Shown here in pieces: positions 47,111-58,616 of a stretch of 64,000 nt of DNA. This DNA is from Melaminivora jejuensis (GTDB lineage Bacteria > Pseudomonadota > Gammaproteobacteria > Burkholderiales > Burkholderiaceae_C), in contig NZ_JACWIJ010000002.1 of NCBI RefSeq assembly GCF_017811175.1, forward strand, positions 558,001-622,000. The letters are read 5' to 3'. Numbering within the stretch: position 1 is the stretch's first letter; each line of letters opens with the position of its first letter. The position numbers were made by a program, and so were the translations under genes. The notes under the pieces were generated by a model, which worked only from the letters and a program-made list of their open reading frames with translations, did not search any database and was not told the origin of the DNA.

Positions 47111-48654
47111 TCAGGCCGTGATGACCCGGTTCTTGCCGCTGCGCTTGGCCAGGTACATGGCGTCGTCGGCGCGGCGCAGGGCGTCTTGCATGTCAGCCTC
47201 GTCCTGCACGCGGGTGACGCCGGCGCTGAAGGTGATGAGCACGCGTTCGCCGTCCTTCAGGAAGTAGCGCGTGGTCAGCTCGCGCTGCAGGCGGCGCATG
47301 ATGTCGCCGGCAGCGTCTGGCGTGGTGTCGGGCAGCACGATGACGAACTCCTCGCCGCCGTAGCGCGCCAGCTGATCCTGCGGGCGCAGCACCTGGCGGG
47401 TCACTTGCGCCAGGTGCGCCAGCGCCTCGTCGCCGGCGGCGTGGCCGAGGCGGTCGTTGATGGCCTTGAAATTGTCGATGTCCAGCAATGCCAGGCACAG
47501 CGGACTGCCCTGGCGCTGCGCGCGCGCCATCTCACGCGCCAGGGCTTCGTCCAGGCCCTTGCGGTTGAGCGAGCCGGTCAGCGCATCGTGGCGTGCCAGG
47601 GCGCTGGCGCGGTCGAGCTCCTGGCGCAGTTGCTCGACCTCGGCGTGGCGCTCCTCGACCCTGATGCGCAGCTCGTGCAGCTCCCCATGCACGATGCGGC
47701 TGTTCAAGGCCATGGCCTGGGTGGCTTCGATGACCTCCTGCAGCAGCGGCGCGATCTCCTGGGGCCGGGTGGCCTGGCTGATGCGCTCGGCGTACTGCTC
47801 CAGCTGCTGGTGGTAGCTGCTGCTGGACTCGTCCATGCGCGCCAGCCGCTCGATGAAGGTGGCCAGCAGCTCGCGCAGCTGGGCCTGGGCCTGCAGCATG
47901 TGCTCCTTAGCGTCGGTCTGCTTGTAGATCACGTCCTTCAGGCGGATCTCGATCTCATCGAGCCGGCGCAGGTTCAGCGGCGGGGTGGAGGCGGCCACCA
48001 GGGCTTCGATCTGGCCGTGCAGCCACTCGTCGTCCAGCGACAGCGCGGCGATGTTCTCGAACGTCAGGCGCAGCAGCGCCAGCAGGCTGGTGCGCAGGGC
48101 GCCCTGATCCTGCGCGGCAAAGGACAGGCGGTGGCTGAAATCGGCCAGCCGGGCCTGCAGCGGGCCGGTGCGTGGCAGCGGGCTGCGCAGCAGGCCGCTC
48201 AGGTCGGCGGCCATCTCCTGCAGGCGCGCGTCTTCCTCGCCCAGGGCGGGCAGCAGGTTGTCCACCAGCCGCGCCAGCTCCTCGCCCAGGCGGGGGGCAG
48301 GGGCTGCTGGGCTGCGTCGTCCAGCTCGTCGGCGACGGTGGCGACAGTGGAGGGGATGGCCAAATTGGCATAGCCCACCAGCGTGCTTTGCAGACTGGGC
48401 CAGTGGTGCTCGGTGACGGCGCGCTCGAACTGGTCGAGCAGGCGCTTTTGCTCGGGCGTCTGCGCCGGCAGTACGCGCTGGATGGCGCGTAGCTGTAACT
48501 GCGGAAACGGCGCCAGGCTGGGACTGCCGGCGATTTCGTCGTACAGCGCCTGATAGTTCTGCGGCGTGGGCGCCAGCCGGCGCTGGGCCAGCTGGCGCAG
48601 GGTTTCGCGGGCGATGTCGGAGGGGTTGAGACTCTTATGGGCGGCCATCTGCAT
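47111..48654 (-). pseudogene. GGDEF diguanylate cyclase, frameshifted
   Basis: A roughly 515-residue diguanylate cyclase. The N-terminal region (KSLNPSDIARETLRQLAQRR, PTPQNYQALYDEIAG) is a cytoplasmic helical domain and a coiled-coil stretch follows. The C-terminal GGDEF domain has the active site YGGEEFVIV, and an inhibitory RxxD site (RPQD) five residues before it. It would make cyclic di-GMP, with product inhibition. A C6 run (48292-48297 on plus) is one base short. Restoring it joins the two halves (LPPRLGEELARLVDN). The start is ATG 48654 or 48648. Probably a sequencing error. Confidence 0.88.
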
Positions 48655-48734
48655 GGACGACGGGTGTCTGAAAGCCCGCAGTGTGACAGAGCAGCAGGCC
48701 GGCCCGGCCCAGGCCGCAAGCCCTTGTCGGTTTG

Positions 48735-49353
48735 ACATCCTCCCCGCCTAAAGGCGTGGGATTCCTACCGCGCTCATTGCAGGCGCAACGCCTGAACCAG
48801 TCGCCTCAGCGGGTTCCTGCTTCGCCGAGGCTGCACGCTTGGCCCTTGCGGGCCTTGCGCGGCTGACGTCCTCTCCACAGGCTGCTACGCGGTGTCCCCG
48901 CCTCAGTATGTTGATCGCGCCGGTGTGATCGGCATGGCCTTCGCGCCCGCATTCGACGCACCTGAACACGGCCTGCGTTTTGCGGTTGTCCGCGCTCACG
49001 CAGCCACACTCGGGGCAGGTTCTGCTGGTGTTGTGCGGCGGCACGGCAATCAGCATTCCCCCAGTCCAGGTCAGCTTGTCCCCGCCACTCGGTGAGCAGC
49101 TTGCACAGGGCTGCATAGCCGAGCTTCTTCTCGCCCCGCTCGTAGCGTTCTTTGTGCAACGCCAGCGCCTTGTTGAACACGAAGCGGCAGGAGCCAGCAA
49201 AACGCACCATCTGGCGTGCTTGCTGGCCGTCTGGGCGCAGTTCGTATTTGAAGGCTTGCAGGCGTTGCATGGCTGGCTAAATCTACAGTTGTTTGAGGAC
49301 GGCTATGCCGTCCGCGCCGTCCTGCCCCGGCCTGAAGGCCGAGGCTTGCCGCG
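48735..49353 (-). mobile_element. Deletion derivative of IS200/IS605 element with fused tnpB ends
   Basis: About 619 bp with the same end sequences as the element at 22050-24952: left-end hairpin CCCCGGCCTGAAGGCCGAGG at 49325 and right end GGGGAGGATGTCAA at 48735. The first about 65 codons of a TnpB (LQAFKYELRPDGQQARQMVR, then FVFNKALALHKERYERGEKK) are joined out of frame near 49085 to its last part (VPPHNTSRTCPECGCVSADN, zinc finger and RuvC-III HADHTGAINIL). tnpA and most of RuvC are lost, so it cannot move itself but could be moved in trans. Confidence 0.82.
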
Positions 49354-49360
49354 CACCGGG

Positions 49361-50334
49361 TCAGTTCACCAGCACCAGCTTGCCCATGACCGAGCGCGAC
49401 GCCATGTGCGCAAACGCTGCCGGCAACTGGCTCATGGGCATGGTGCGGTCGATGACCGGCTTGATGCGGCCCTGGCCGTACCACTGGGCCAGCTCGGCCA
49501 TCATGGCGGCGTTGGCCTTGGGCTCGCGCTTGGCAAATTCGCCCCAGAAGACGCCGACGATGCTGGCGCCCTTGAGCAGCGGCAGATTCAGCGGCAGCGC
49601 CGGGATGGGGCCGGCGGCAAAGCCCACCACCAGGTAGCGCCCGCGCCAGGCGATGGAGCGAAACGCCGGCTCGGCCAGCTCGCCGCCCACGGGGTCGTAG
49701 ATCACGTCCGGGCCCTTGCCCTCGGATAGCGCCTTGACGGCCTCGCGCAAATCCTGGCGGCTGTAGTCGATGACGGCATCGGCGCCGATCTTCAGGCACA
49801 GATTGCATTTTTCTTCGCTGGAGGCGGCGGCGATCACGCGCGCGCCGGCTGCCTTGGCGATCTGGATGGCGGCGCTGCCCACGCCGCCGGCAGCGCCCAG
49901 CACCAGCACCGTCTCGCCGGCGCGCAGCGCGGCGCGATCCATCAGCGCGTGGTGCGAGGTAGCGTAAGTCATGATGAAAGCGGCGGCATCGACAGCAGGA
50001 AAACCGTCTGGAAGCGGCATACAGCGTGCGGCAGGCGCTATGACATGGGTAGCAAAGCCGCCGGTGCCGCTCAGGCAGGCGACGCTTTGGCCGGGCCGCA
50101 GGTGCTGCACGCCTTCGCCCACCGCCTGCACCACGCCGGCCCACTCGGCGCCGGGCACGAAGGGCAGCGGCGGCTTGATCTGGTACTTGTTCTGCACCAT
50201 CAGCAGGTCGGGAAAGTTCAGGCTGGCGGCGTGGATCTCGACCAGTACCTCGCCGGCCTTGGGCGCGGGGTGGGCTGTTCAGTCCAGGTCAGGGCTTCGA
50301 CCCCGGTCGGGTCGCTGCAAAGCCAGGCGTGCAT
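49361..50334 (-). pseudogene. NADPH:quinone oxidoreductase (zinc-independent MDR family), frameshifted
   Basis: A 324-residue medium-chain reductase. The main part has GAEWAGVVQAVGEGV, the nucleotide-binding AGETVLVLGAAGGVGSAAIQ and the conserved VIDYSRQDLREAV. It reduces quinones or enoyl substrates with NADPH; the exact substrate is unknown. The N-terminus (from ATG 50334, MHAWLCSDPTGVEALTWTEQ) is in another frame. A C4 run (50267-50270 on plus) is one base short, and restoring it gives PTPAPKAGEVLVEIHAAS, in frame with the rest. Probably a sequencing error. Confidence 0.88.
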
Positions 50335-50461
50335 GTGTGATCTCCTATGGAATTCGGTGTGAGGGGTGTTGAGCCGGATCAAATGATAGGAGTGGCGCGG
50401 ATGGGCTTCTTGTCCCTTGCGCGACCCGCCGGCTTCGGTGCGGGCGGCGTCGGGCGGCTCC

Positions 50462-50467
50462 TACAAT
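50462..50467 (+). promoter_or_regulatory. Candidate -10 box of surE operon
   Basis: TACAAT lies 25 bp before the surE ATG within CTCCTACAATGCCGC. The same CCTACAAT core occurs before scpB (53985) and yfgM (62248). A matching -35 is not clear. Confidence 0.3.
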
Positions 50468-50491
50468 GCCGCGATCTTTTTCGCGAGTTTC

Positions 50492-51271
50492 ATGAAAATC
50501 CTGATTTCCAACGACGATGGCTACCAGGCGCCCGGCATCGTCGCCCTGCACGATGCCCTCAAGGCCATTGCCGATGTCGAGGTCGTGGCGCCCGAGCACA
50601 ACAACAGCGCCAAGTCCAACGCGCTGACCCTGCACTCGCCGCTGTACGTGCAGCGCGCGGCCAACGGCTTTCGCTACGTCAACGGCACGCCTGCCGACTG
50701 CGTGCATATCGCCCTGACGGGGCTGCTGGGCTACCGGCCCGATCTGGTGGTCTCGGGCATCAACAACGGCGCCAACATGGGCGACGACACGATCTACTCC
50801 GGCACCGTGGGCGCGGCCATGGAGGGCTATCTGTTCGGCATTCCGTCGATTGCCTTCTCGCAGGTGGACAAGGGCTGGGGCGAGCTGGAGGCGGCGGCGC
50901 AGACGGCGCGCCGGATGGTCGAGCAGATGCAGCGCCAGAGCCTGGTGGGTGAGGCGCCCTGGCTGCTCAACGTCAACATCCCCAACCTGCCGCTGCAGGC
51001 GCTGCGCCCGCTGCGCCTGTGCCGCCTGGGCCGGCGCCACGCCGCCGAGCGCGTCATCGAGCAGCAAAGCCCGCGCGGCGAGCTCATGTACTGGATCGGC
51101 GGCGCCGGCGCGGCCAAGGACGATGCCGAGGGCACGGACTTCCACGCCACGGCCAACGGCCATGTTGCGGTCACGCCGCTGAAGATCGACCTGACCGACC
51201 ACGACGGCCTGGGCTACTGGGCGCAGACGGTGCGCCAGATGGCAACGGCGCAGCCGCCCGAGGTGCGCTGA
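50492..51271 (+). CDS. surE: 5'/3'-nucleotidase SurE
   Basis: A 259-residue SurE. The N-terminal active site [15 protein letters not shown] holds the metal-binding Asp pair, and the later motifs are [16 protein letters not shown] and [20 protein letters not shown]. It dephosphorylates nucleoside monophosphates and survival-related polyphosphates. The ATG at 50492 gives the canonical start. Its stop overlaps the pcm start by one base, as in the conserved surE-pcm-nlpD group. Confidence 0.96.
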   Translation: MKILISNDDGYQAPGIVALHDALKAIADVEVVAPEHNNSAKSNALTLHSPLYVQRAANGFRYVNGTPADCVHIALTGLLGYRPDLVVSGINNGANMGDDTIYSGTVGAAMEGYLFGIPSIAFSQVDKGWGELEAAAQTARRMVEQMQRQSLVGEAPWLLNVNIPNLPLQALRPLRLCRLGRRHAAERVIEQQSPRGELMYWIGGAGAAKDDAEGTDFHATANGHVAVTPLKIDLTDHDGLGYWAQTVRQMATAQPPEVR

Positions 51272-52056
51272 TGCAGCCGCGCCGCCCCGGTTTTCCGGCC
51301 CGCATCGATGGCCTGCAGCCGCCGCGCGCCACGCCCGCTGCCGCGCCCGCTGCCGGCAGTTGGCGCCCGGCACCGGCGCCGCCCATGCCGCAGGGAGTGG
51401 GCCTGGACTCGGCTGCCGTGCGCGCGCGCATGGTGCAGCGCCTGGCGGCAGGCGGGGTGGATGCCCAGGCCGTCCTACAGGCCATGGGCACGGTGCAGCG
51501 GCACCGCTTCGTGGACAGCGCCCTGGCCAACCAGGCCTACGAGGACACCAGTCTGCCCATCGGCTTGGCGCAGACCATCTCCAAGCCCAGCGTCGTGGCG
51601 CGCATGGTGCAGCTGCTGCTGGAGGCCGAATGCGTGCGCGGCCAGGGCGGGCTGGGCCGGGTGCTGGAGATCGGCACCGGCTGCGGCTACCAGGCCGCCG
51701 TGCTGGCCTGCGTAGCGCGCGAAGTCCATACCATCGAGCGCCTGCGCGGCCTGCACGAGAAGGCGCGCGAGAACCTGCGGCCGCTGCGGCTGAACAATGT
51801 GCATCTGATCCTGGGCGACGGGATGTTGGGCTACCCGCGCGGGGCGCCCTATGCCGGCATCATTGCCGCCGCCGGAGGCGATGCGCTGCCGCCGGCCTGG
51901 TGTGAGCAGCTGGCTGTCGGCGGCCGCCTGGTCGCGCCCATGGCGGGGGCGGGCGGGCAGCAAGTGCTGCTGGTGGTCGATCGCACGGCGCAGGGCCTGA
52001 AACAGTCGGTGCTGGAGAGTGTGCATTTCGTCCCCCTAAAATCAGGGATTGCCTGA
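51271..52056 (+). CDS. pcm: Protein-L-isoaspartate O-methyltransferase
   Basis: A 261-residue enzyme. After a Pro/Ala-rich N-terminal extension, the core starts near residue 50 and carries the substrate motif EDTSLPIGLAQTISKP and the S-adenosylmethionine site VLEIGTGCGYQAAVLA, then LGDGMLGYPRGAPYAGIIAA. It repairs isoaspartyl residues in ageing proteins. The N-terminal extension is longer than in E. coli. It follows surE without gap. Confidence 0.95.
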   Translation: MQPRRPGFPARIDGLQPPRATPAAAPAAGSWRPAPAPPMPQGVGLDSAAVRARMVQRLAAGGVDAQAVLQAMGTVQRHRFVDSALANQAYEDTSLPIGLAQTISKPSVVARMVQLLLEAECVRGQGGLGRVLEIGTGCGYQAAVLACVAREVHTIERLRGLHEKARENLRPLRLNNVHLILGDGMLGYPRGAPYAGIIAAAGGDALPPAWCEQLAVGGRLVAPMAGAGGQQVLLVVDRTAQGLKQSVLESVHFVPLKSGIA

Positions 52057-52071
52057 AGGGAAGTGCTGTCT

Positions 52072-52965
52072 ATGTCGGTGTCGGTCTTGCGTGCTTGCGA
52101 AACTCTGAAGCTGGTCGTCGTGGCGGCAGCCGCTGCTGCGTTTGTGGCGGGTTGTGGCACTCCGGTGAACCGGGCGCCGGTGGAGGATCGGGGTACTTTT
52201 GCCGGCACCGGCGTGCCGGCCACGGTGGTGCCCGCAGATTCCGAGCATCGCGGCCCCCCGGGTTGGGAAAACGCCGGCAAGCCGGGCTACTACACCGTCA
52301 AGGCGGGTGACACGCTGATCCGCATCGGCCTGGAAAACGGCCAGAGCTGGAAGGATCTGGCGCGCTGGAACAACCTGGAAAACGCCAACCTGATCGAGAT
52401 CGGGCAGGTGCTGCGCGTCGTGCCTCCAGCCTCCCCGCAGGCGGTGGCCGGCGATACCGGCGTGGTCACGCGGCCCATCGCGCCACCGACTGTGGCGCCG
52501 GAGGGGGCAGCGCCCAAGCCGGGCGCATCGGCTGCTGCGGGCACGCCGCTGCCGCCGGCAGGTGCTGCGCCCGACACGCAGGCAGCGGCGGGTGCGGATA
52601 CGGTCAGCTTCATCTGGCCTTCATCGGGCGCGCTGATCGCCGGCTTCGACGAGGCCCGCAACAAGGGCCTGGACATCGCCGGCAAGGCGGGCGATCCGGT
52701 GGTCGCCGCTGCCGATGGCCGGGTGGTCTATGCCGGCGCCGGCCTGCGCGGCTACGGCAACCTGATCATCCTCAAGCACAACAACACCTATCTGACGGCC
52801 TACGCGCACAACCAGACGCTGCTGGTCAAGGAAGACCAGAACGTGCGCCGTGGCCAGAAGATTGCCGAGATGGGCAGCACTGATGCCGATCGGGTGAAGC
52901 TGCATTTCGAGGTGCGCCGCCAGGGCAAGCCGGTCGATCCGGCGCGCTATCTGCCAGCCCGTTGA
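52072..52965 (+). CDS. nlpD: NlpD-type LysM/M23 lipoprotein
   Basis: A 297-residue lipoprotein. The signal peptide ends at a lipobox (AAFVAGCG). A LysM domain (YYTVKAGDTLIRIGLENGQS) binds peptidoglycan and a C-terminal M23 domain (KGLDIAGKAGDPVVAAADGR) follows a Pro/Ala linker. Like other NlpD/EnvC proteins the catalytic zinc ligands look incomplete (GLDIAG in place of the HxG.D motif), so it probably activates amidases rather than cutting itself. The ATG at 52072 follows GAAGGGAAG. Confidence 0.92.
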   Translation: MSVSVLRACETLKLVVVAAAAAAFVAGCGTPVNRAPVEDRGTFAGTGVPATVVPADSEHRGPPGWENAGKPGYYTVKAGDTLIRIGLENGQSWKDLARWNNLENANLIEIGQVLRVVPPASPQAVAGDTGVVTRPIAPPTVAPEGAAPKPGASAAAGTPLPPAGAAPDTQAAAGADTVSFIWPSSGALIAGFDEARNKGLDIAGKAGDPVVAAADGRVVYAGAGLRGYGNLIILKHNNTYLTAYAHNQTLLVKEDQNVRRGQKIAEMGSTDADRVKLHFEVRRQGKPVDPARYLPAR

Positions 52966-54008
52966 GCGCTGGCCCTGTGAGCGAGACGCCGGGCCTGCCC
53001 CTGGATACAGGCGAGGAGGAAGAAGGCGTCGGCGGTGCTGACGATGTCGGCGCCGCGCCCGAGCTGCGCGCGCTGACCATACCCGAGGCGCTGCACCAGC
53101 AGCGCCTGGACAAGGCGCTGGCGCAGCTGGTGCCCGAGTTCTCGCGCAGCTACCTGCAGCAGCTATTGGTCCAGGGCGCCGTGCAGGTGCAAGGCCGCCC
53201 GGCGCTCAAGCCGGCAGCGCGCGTCCATGCCGGCGATTGCATCGACATCGAGTTGCGCCCGACGCTGCAAAGCCAGGCCTTCCGGCCAGAAAACCTGCCG
53301 CTGGACGTGGTGCATGAGGATGAGCACCTGCTGGTGGTCAACAAGCCTGCCGGACTGGTCGTGCATCCGGCACCGGGCAACTGGAGCGGCACGCTGCTCA
53401 ACGCCCTGCTGGGGCGCGATGCGCGCGCCGCGCAGGTGCCGCGCGCCGGCATCGTGCATCGCCTGGACAAGGACACCAGCGGCCTGATGGTCGTGGCGCG
53501 CAGCCGCGCAGCCATGGACGCGCTGGTGCAGATGATTGCGGCACGCCAGGTCAGCCGCCAATACCTGGCGCTGGCCTGGGGCGCCTGGCGCGGCCCGACG
53601 CAGCAAAGCGTGCAGGCCGCCATAGGGCGCGATCCGCGCAACCGGCTGCGCATGGCGGCGGTCGATCTGGCCCAGCATCCGGGCAAGCCGGCACGCACGG
53701 ATTTCGAGCTGCTGGCGGGCAACGAACAGGTCAGCCTGGTGCGCTGTACGCTGCATACCGGGCGCACGCACCAGATTCGTGTCCACATGGCGTCGCTGCG
53801 CCATCCGCTGGTGGCCGATGCGCTGTATGGCGGCAGTGCCGGTGGCGGCTTGCAGCGCCAGGCACTGCACGCCTTCCGCCTGGCCTTCGTCCACCCCATG
53901 ACCGGACAGGCGCTGACGCTGCGCGCCGCCCTGCCGCCGGACATGGGCCAGGCCCTCGCAGCCTGGGGGTTGGACGCCAGCGCCTACAATCGCGCCTTTG
54001 CCGCCTGA
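52962..54008 (+). CDS. rluD: RluA-family 23S rRNA pseudouridine synthase (RluD-like)
   Basis: A 348-residue enzyme. An N-terminal S4 domain (RLDKALAQLVPEFSRSYLQQ) is followed by the catalytic domain with the active-site Asp in GIVHRLDKDTSGLMVVARS and the C-terminal CTLHTGRTHQIRVHMA. RluD makes pseudouridines in helix 69 of 23S rRNA. The TTG at 52962 overlaps the nlpD stop; a GTG at 52977 is an alternative start. Specificity for RluD over other RluA members is inferred from the size and S4 domain. Confidence 0.88.
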   Translation: MSAGPVSETPGLPLDTGEEEEGVGGADDVGAAPELRALTIPEALHQQRLDKALAQLVPEFSRSYLQQLLVQGAVQVQGRPALKPAARVHAGDCIDIELRPTLQSQAFRPENLPLDVVHEDEHLLVVNKPAGLVVHPAPGNWSGTLLNALLGRDARAAQVPRAGIVHRLDKDTSGLMVVARSRAAMDALVQMIAARQVSRQYLALAWGAWRGPTQQSVQAAIGRDPRNRLRMAAVDLAQHPGKPARTDFELLAGNEQVSLVRCTLHTGRTHQIRVHMASLRHPLVADALYGGSAGGGLQRQALHAFRLAFVHPMTGQALTLRAALPPDMGQALAAWGLDASAYNRAFAA

Positions 54009-54153
54009 GCCTTGCGCCTGGCACCGCGCCGAAGCCGCCGGCGCCCGCGACACCTGGGAAGGTGCCCGCCTGACTCCACCCTTTCTTTTTTCTGCATTGC
54101 CGCCATGTCGTTGAACACATGTGCTGCCCCTGCCTTGCCAGTCGCCAGCTGCC

Positions 54154-54762
54154 ATGAACCCGGTGGACGCCAAACGTATCCTTGAGACCGCACTGATCTG
54201 CGCTGGCCAGCCGGTGCCAGTGCGCGAGCTGCGCCTGCTGTTCGACGACGTGCTGAGTGCCGATTCCATCAAGGCGCTGTTGCTGCAGCTGCAGCAGGAG
54301 TGGACGCAACGCGGGGTGGAACTGGTGGCCGTGGCCAGCGGCTGGCGCTTTCAGAGCCGGCCCGAGATGCGCCCTTATCTGGAGCGGCTGCAGCCGGAAA
54401 AGCCGCCGCGCTACTCGCGCGCGGTGCTGGAGACGCTGGCCATCATTGCCTACCGCCAGCCGGTCACGCGCGGCGATATCGAGGACATTCGCGGCGTCAC
54501 CGTCAACAGTCTGATCATCAAACAGCTCGAAGACCGGGGCTGGGTGGAGGTCATCGGCCACCGCGAAACCGTGGGCCGGCCCGCGCTGCTTGCCACCACG
54601 CGGCAGTTCCTGGACGATCTGGGCCTGCACTCGCTTGATCAGCTGCCGCCATTGGTCAGCGCCACCAGCTCCGCCGAGGCGCTCGATATGCTGTCCGGGC
54701 AACCCGACAACGCCAACAACGACGATGGCCCTGGCGCTGTCGCAAAGGAAGAAACCCCATGA
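54154..54762 (+). CDS. scpB: SMC-Scp complex subunit ScpB
   Basis: A 202-residue protein with two winged helices: [20 protein letters not shown] at the start, then [20 protein letters not shown] and [20 protein letters not shown]. ScpB is the kleisin partner in the SMC condensin that organises the chromosome. The ATG at 54154 matches the family start; an upstream ATG at 54121 adds nonconserved residues. The stop overlaps the rluB ATG (ATGA). scpA is not adjacent. Confidence 0.93.
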   Translation: MNPVDAKRILETALICAGQPVPVRELRLLFDDVLSADSIKALLLQLQQEWTQRGVELVAVASGWRFQSRPEMRPYLERLQPEKPPRYSRAVLETLAIIAYRQPVTRGDIEDIRGVTVNSLIIKQLEDRGWVEVIGHRETVGRPALLATTRQFLDDLGLHSLDQLPPLVSATSSAEALDMLSGQPDNANNDDGPGAVAKEETP

Positions 54763-56032
54763 CCCCCCCGCCAAGCGCCCGCGCCGGACTCAGCCTGCCC
54801 AACAGGATCGCCAAGGTCGCCAGGAGCGCTCCCAGCCGTCCAGCCGTGCGCGCCAGCCGGCAGCGGCCCGCACGTCCCGCGACGCAGCCGCGCCCGCCCA
54901 GGAAACCCTGGGCCAGAAAGCGCTCCAGGGCACGCTGCCCCCAGCCCAGCCCAGAGTGGATGAGCTGGGCGACGGCTACCGCTTCGCCGACGTGGTGTCC
55001 GGCCAGCTCGACCAGGATGCCGACAGCGGCGTGGTCGAGCTGCCCAAGCGCGTCCTTCAGCCCCATGCGGAGAGTCCCAAGCTGCACAAGGTGCTGGCAC
55101 AGGCCGGCATGGGTTCGCGCCTGGAGATGGAGCAGCTGATCCTGGAAGGACGCATCTCGGTCAACAACGAGCCGGCGCACATCGGCCAGCGCGTGCAGTA
55201 CGGTGACCAGATCAAGGTCAACGGCAAGCCCATCCGCTTTCGCATCGCGCCGCCGCCGGCGCGGGTGCTGGCCTACCACAAGCCCACGGGCGAGGTGGTC
55301 ACGCACGACGATCCGCAAAACCGCCCCACGGTGTTTCGCAAGCTGCCACGCCTGGCCCACGGCAAGTGGCAATCCGTGGGCCGTCTTGATCTGAATACCG
55401 AAGGCCTGCTGCTGCTGACCAGCTCGGGCGAGTTGGCCAACCGGCTGATGCATCCGCGCTTTGGCCTGACGCGCGAATACGCCGTGCGCGTGCTGGGGGC
55501 GCTCAGCGACGAGGAGCGCCAGCGCCTGCTCGATGGCGTGCAGCTCGACGATGGCGCGGCGGCCTTCGGCTCCATCGAGGACGGTGGCGGCGAGGGCGCC
55601 AATTGCTGGTACCGCGTGACCATCTCCGAGGGGCGCAACCGCGAGGTGCGGCGCATGTTCGAGGCCGTAGGCCACGCCGTCAGCCGCTTGATCCGCATCC
55701 GCTACGGTGCCATGGTGCTGCCACGCGGCCTCAAGCGCGGCGCCTGGCTGGAGCTGGACGAGCGCGACATCCAGGCGCTGATGCAGGCTGTGGACTACAC
55801 GCCGCCGCAGGTACCGCGCGCTCCGAACGCAGGTGGCCGGCGCGGCCGCAGTCCCGACCGCTCGGGCGGCGCTCCGGCACGCCCGCCTCGGGCCGCACCC
55901 AGGCCTCAGCCCTCCAGCCAGCCCGACCCCATGAAAACCTCGGTCGGCTACATCGGCGCCGACAGCCTGATGCGCCAGCGCCAGCAGCAAAAACAGCGGG
56001 GCCGCCCGGGGCAGCGGCGCGGGGGCCGATAG
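54759..56032 (+). pseudogene. rluB: 23S rRNA pseudouridine synthase RluB, frameshifted near start
   Basis: A roughly 424-residue RluB/RsuA-type enzyme. A long Arg/Pro/Gln-rich N-terminal extension precedes the S4 domain ([20 protein letters not shown]) and the catalytic domain ([20 protein letters not shown] with the Asp, [20 protein letters not shown]). The C-terminal tail is basic. The ATG at 54759 overlaps the scpB stop, but a C7 run (54763-54769) is one base short. With C8 the start is in frame ([16 protein letters not shown]). Without repair, an in-frame ATG at 54698 inside scpB opens the frame. Probably intact in reality. Confidence 0.88.
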
Positions 56033-56124
56033 CCGTCCGCACAAAAGTTAAAATCCGCCGTTTTGCCAGGTTGGCAAAAAATCAACGAAACATCCGAAAC
56101 ACCCTACTCAAGGAAAAATCCATC

Positions 56125-56550
56125 ATGACCGTCGAACGCACCCTATCCATCATCAAGCCCGACGCCGTTGCCAAAAACGTCATTGGCCAGATCTACGCCC
56201 GCTTCGAGGCCGCCGGCCTGAAGATTGCCGCCGCCCGCATGATCCACCTCTCGCGCGCCGAGGCCGAGCAGTTCTACGGCGTGCATAAGGAGCGCCCCTT
56301 CTTCAAGGATCTGGTGGATTTCATGATCTCCGGCCCGGTCATGGTGCAGGTGCTGGAGGGCGAGAACGCCATCCTGAAGAACCGTGAGCTGATGGGCGCC
56401 ACCGACCCCAAGCAGGCTGCTGCCGGCACCATCCGCGCCGATTTCGCCGACAGCATCGACGCCAACGCCGTGCATGGCTCGGACGCTGCCGAGACCGCGC
56501 AGGTCGAAATCGCCTTCTTCTTCCCCGGCCTGAACATCTACGCCCGCTGA
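56125..56550 (+). CDS. ndk: Nucleoside diphosphate kinase
   Basis: A 141-residue kinase with [20 protein letters not shown] at the start and the active-site histidine in [20 protein letters not shown]. It equilibrates nucleoside di- and triphosphates. The ATG at 56125 follows AAGGA. The upstream region has a TTAAAAT -10-like box at about 56047. Confidence 0.97.
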   Translation: MTVERTLSIIKPDAVAKNVIGQIYARFEAAGLKIAAARMIHLSRAEAEQFYGVHKERPFFKDLVDFMISGPVMVQVLEGENAILKNRELMGATDPKQAAAGTIRADFADSIDANAVHGSDAAETAQVEIAFFFPGLNIYAR

Positions 56551-56622
56551 TGCAGCGCCCGCAGCTGGCGGGGTCGGCAAGACCCTGCCATGCGGGTTCT
56601 GCCGCGTGGCACTGAAAGCGCT

Positions 56623-57744
<1,122 letters not shown>

Positions 57745-57794
57745 CGCCGGGAGCACGACATCCAAAGACCAAAGAGCAGCAGGGGAGGCAGTTC

Positions 57795-58616
57795 ATGATC
57801 TTGAGCAACGGGGCAGGGCGCTGGCGCTTGCTGGCGGGAGCCTGTCTGCTGGCCTGCATGGCCAGCCTGGCTGGCTGTTCATCACTCGCCCGGGACAGCG
57901 AGGCCGGCCTGGACAGTGCTGCAGCCGGCCAGAACGAGACCGAGGCGCGCCGGCGCGCCAGGATCCGCCTGGAGCTGGCGGTCAACTATCTGCAGCATGG
58001 CCAGCCCCAGGTGGCGCTCGAAGAGGTGCGCCAGGCGCTGGCCGCCGACCCCGACAATGCCGATGCCTACCACGTGCGCGGGCTGGCGCACATGGCGCAG
58101 GGCGACATGGCCAAGGCCGAGCACAGCCTGCGCCGCGCCCAGGACATGAAGCCGCGCGACCCCGACATCCTGCACAACCTGGGCTGGCTGCAGTGCCAGC
58201 GCGAACACTACGAGCAGGCCGGCGAGCTGTTCGAGCGTGCGCTGGCCATCCCCGGCTACACCAGCCGCAGCAAGACGCTGATGTCGCTGGGCGTATGCCA
58301 GCAGCGCGCCGGCCAGGTCGAGCTGGCCGAGCAGACGCTGCTGCGCGCCTACGAGATCGACGCTGGCAATCCGGTGATTGGCTATCACCTGGCATCGATC
58401 ATCTTCGCCCGGGGCGACATCGGGCGTGCGCAGTTCTACGCGCGCCGCGTGAACAACGGCGAATTCGGCAGCGCCGAATCCCTCTGGCTGGGCATCAGGA
58501 TCGAGCGCGCTCTGGGCGACACATTGGCCATGCGCCAGCTGGCCGAGCAGCTGCGCAAGCGCTTCCCAGACTCGCGCCAGGTCAGGGCGCTGGACAAGGG
58601 GAACTTCGATGAGTGA
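57795..58616 (+). CDS. pilF: Type IV pilus biogenesis lipoprotein PilF/PilW
   Basis: A 273-residue outer-membrane lipoprotein. The lipobox LAGCSS follows the signal peptide, then TPR repeats fill the rest (LELAVNYLQHGQPQVALEEV, DPDNADAYHVRGLAHMAQGD, DPDILHNLGWLQCQREHYEQ). PilF/PilW is needed to assemble the PilQ secretin. GGGGAGG precedes ATG 57795, which is preferred to 57741. It overlaps the start of rodZ by 8 bp. Confidence 0.93.
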   Translation: MILSNGAGRWRLLAGACLLACMASLAGCSSLARDSEAGLDSAAAGQNETEARRRARIRLELAVNYLQHGQPQVALEEVRQALAADPDNADAYHVRGLAHMAQGDMAKAEHSLRRAQDMKPRDPDILHNLGWLQCQREHYEQAGELFERALAIPGYTSRSKTLMSLGVCQQRAGQVELAEQTLLRAYEIDAGNPVIGYHLASIIFARGDIGRAQFYARRVNNGEFGSAESLWLGIRIERALGDTLAMRQLAEQLRKRFPDSRQVRALDKGNFDE

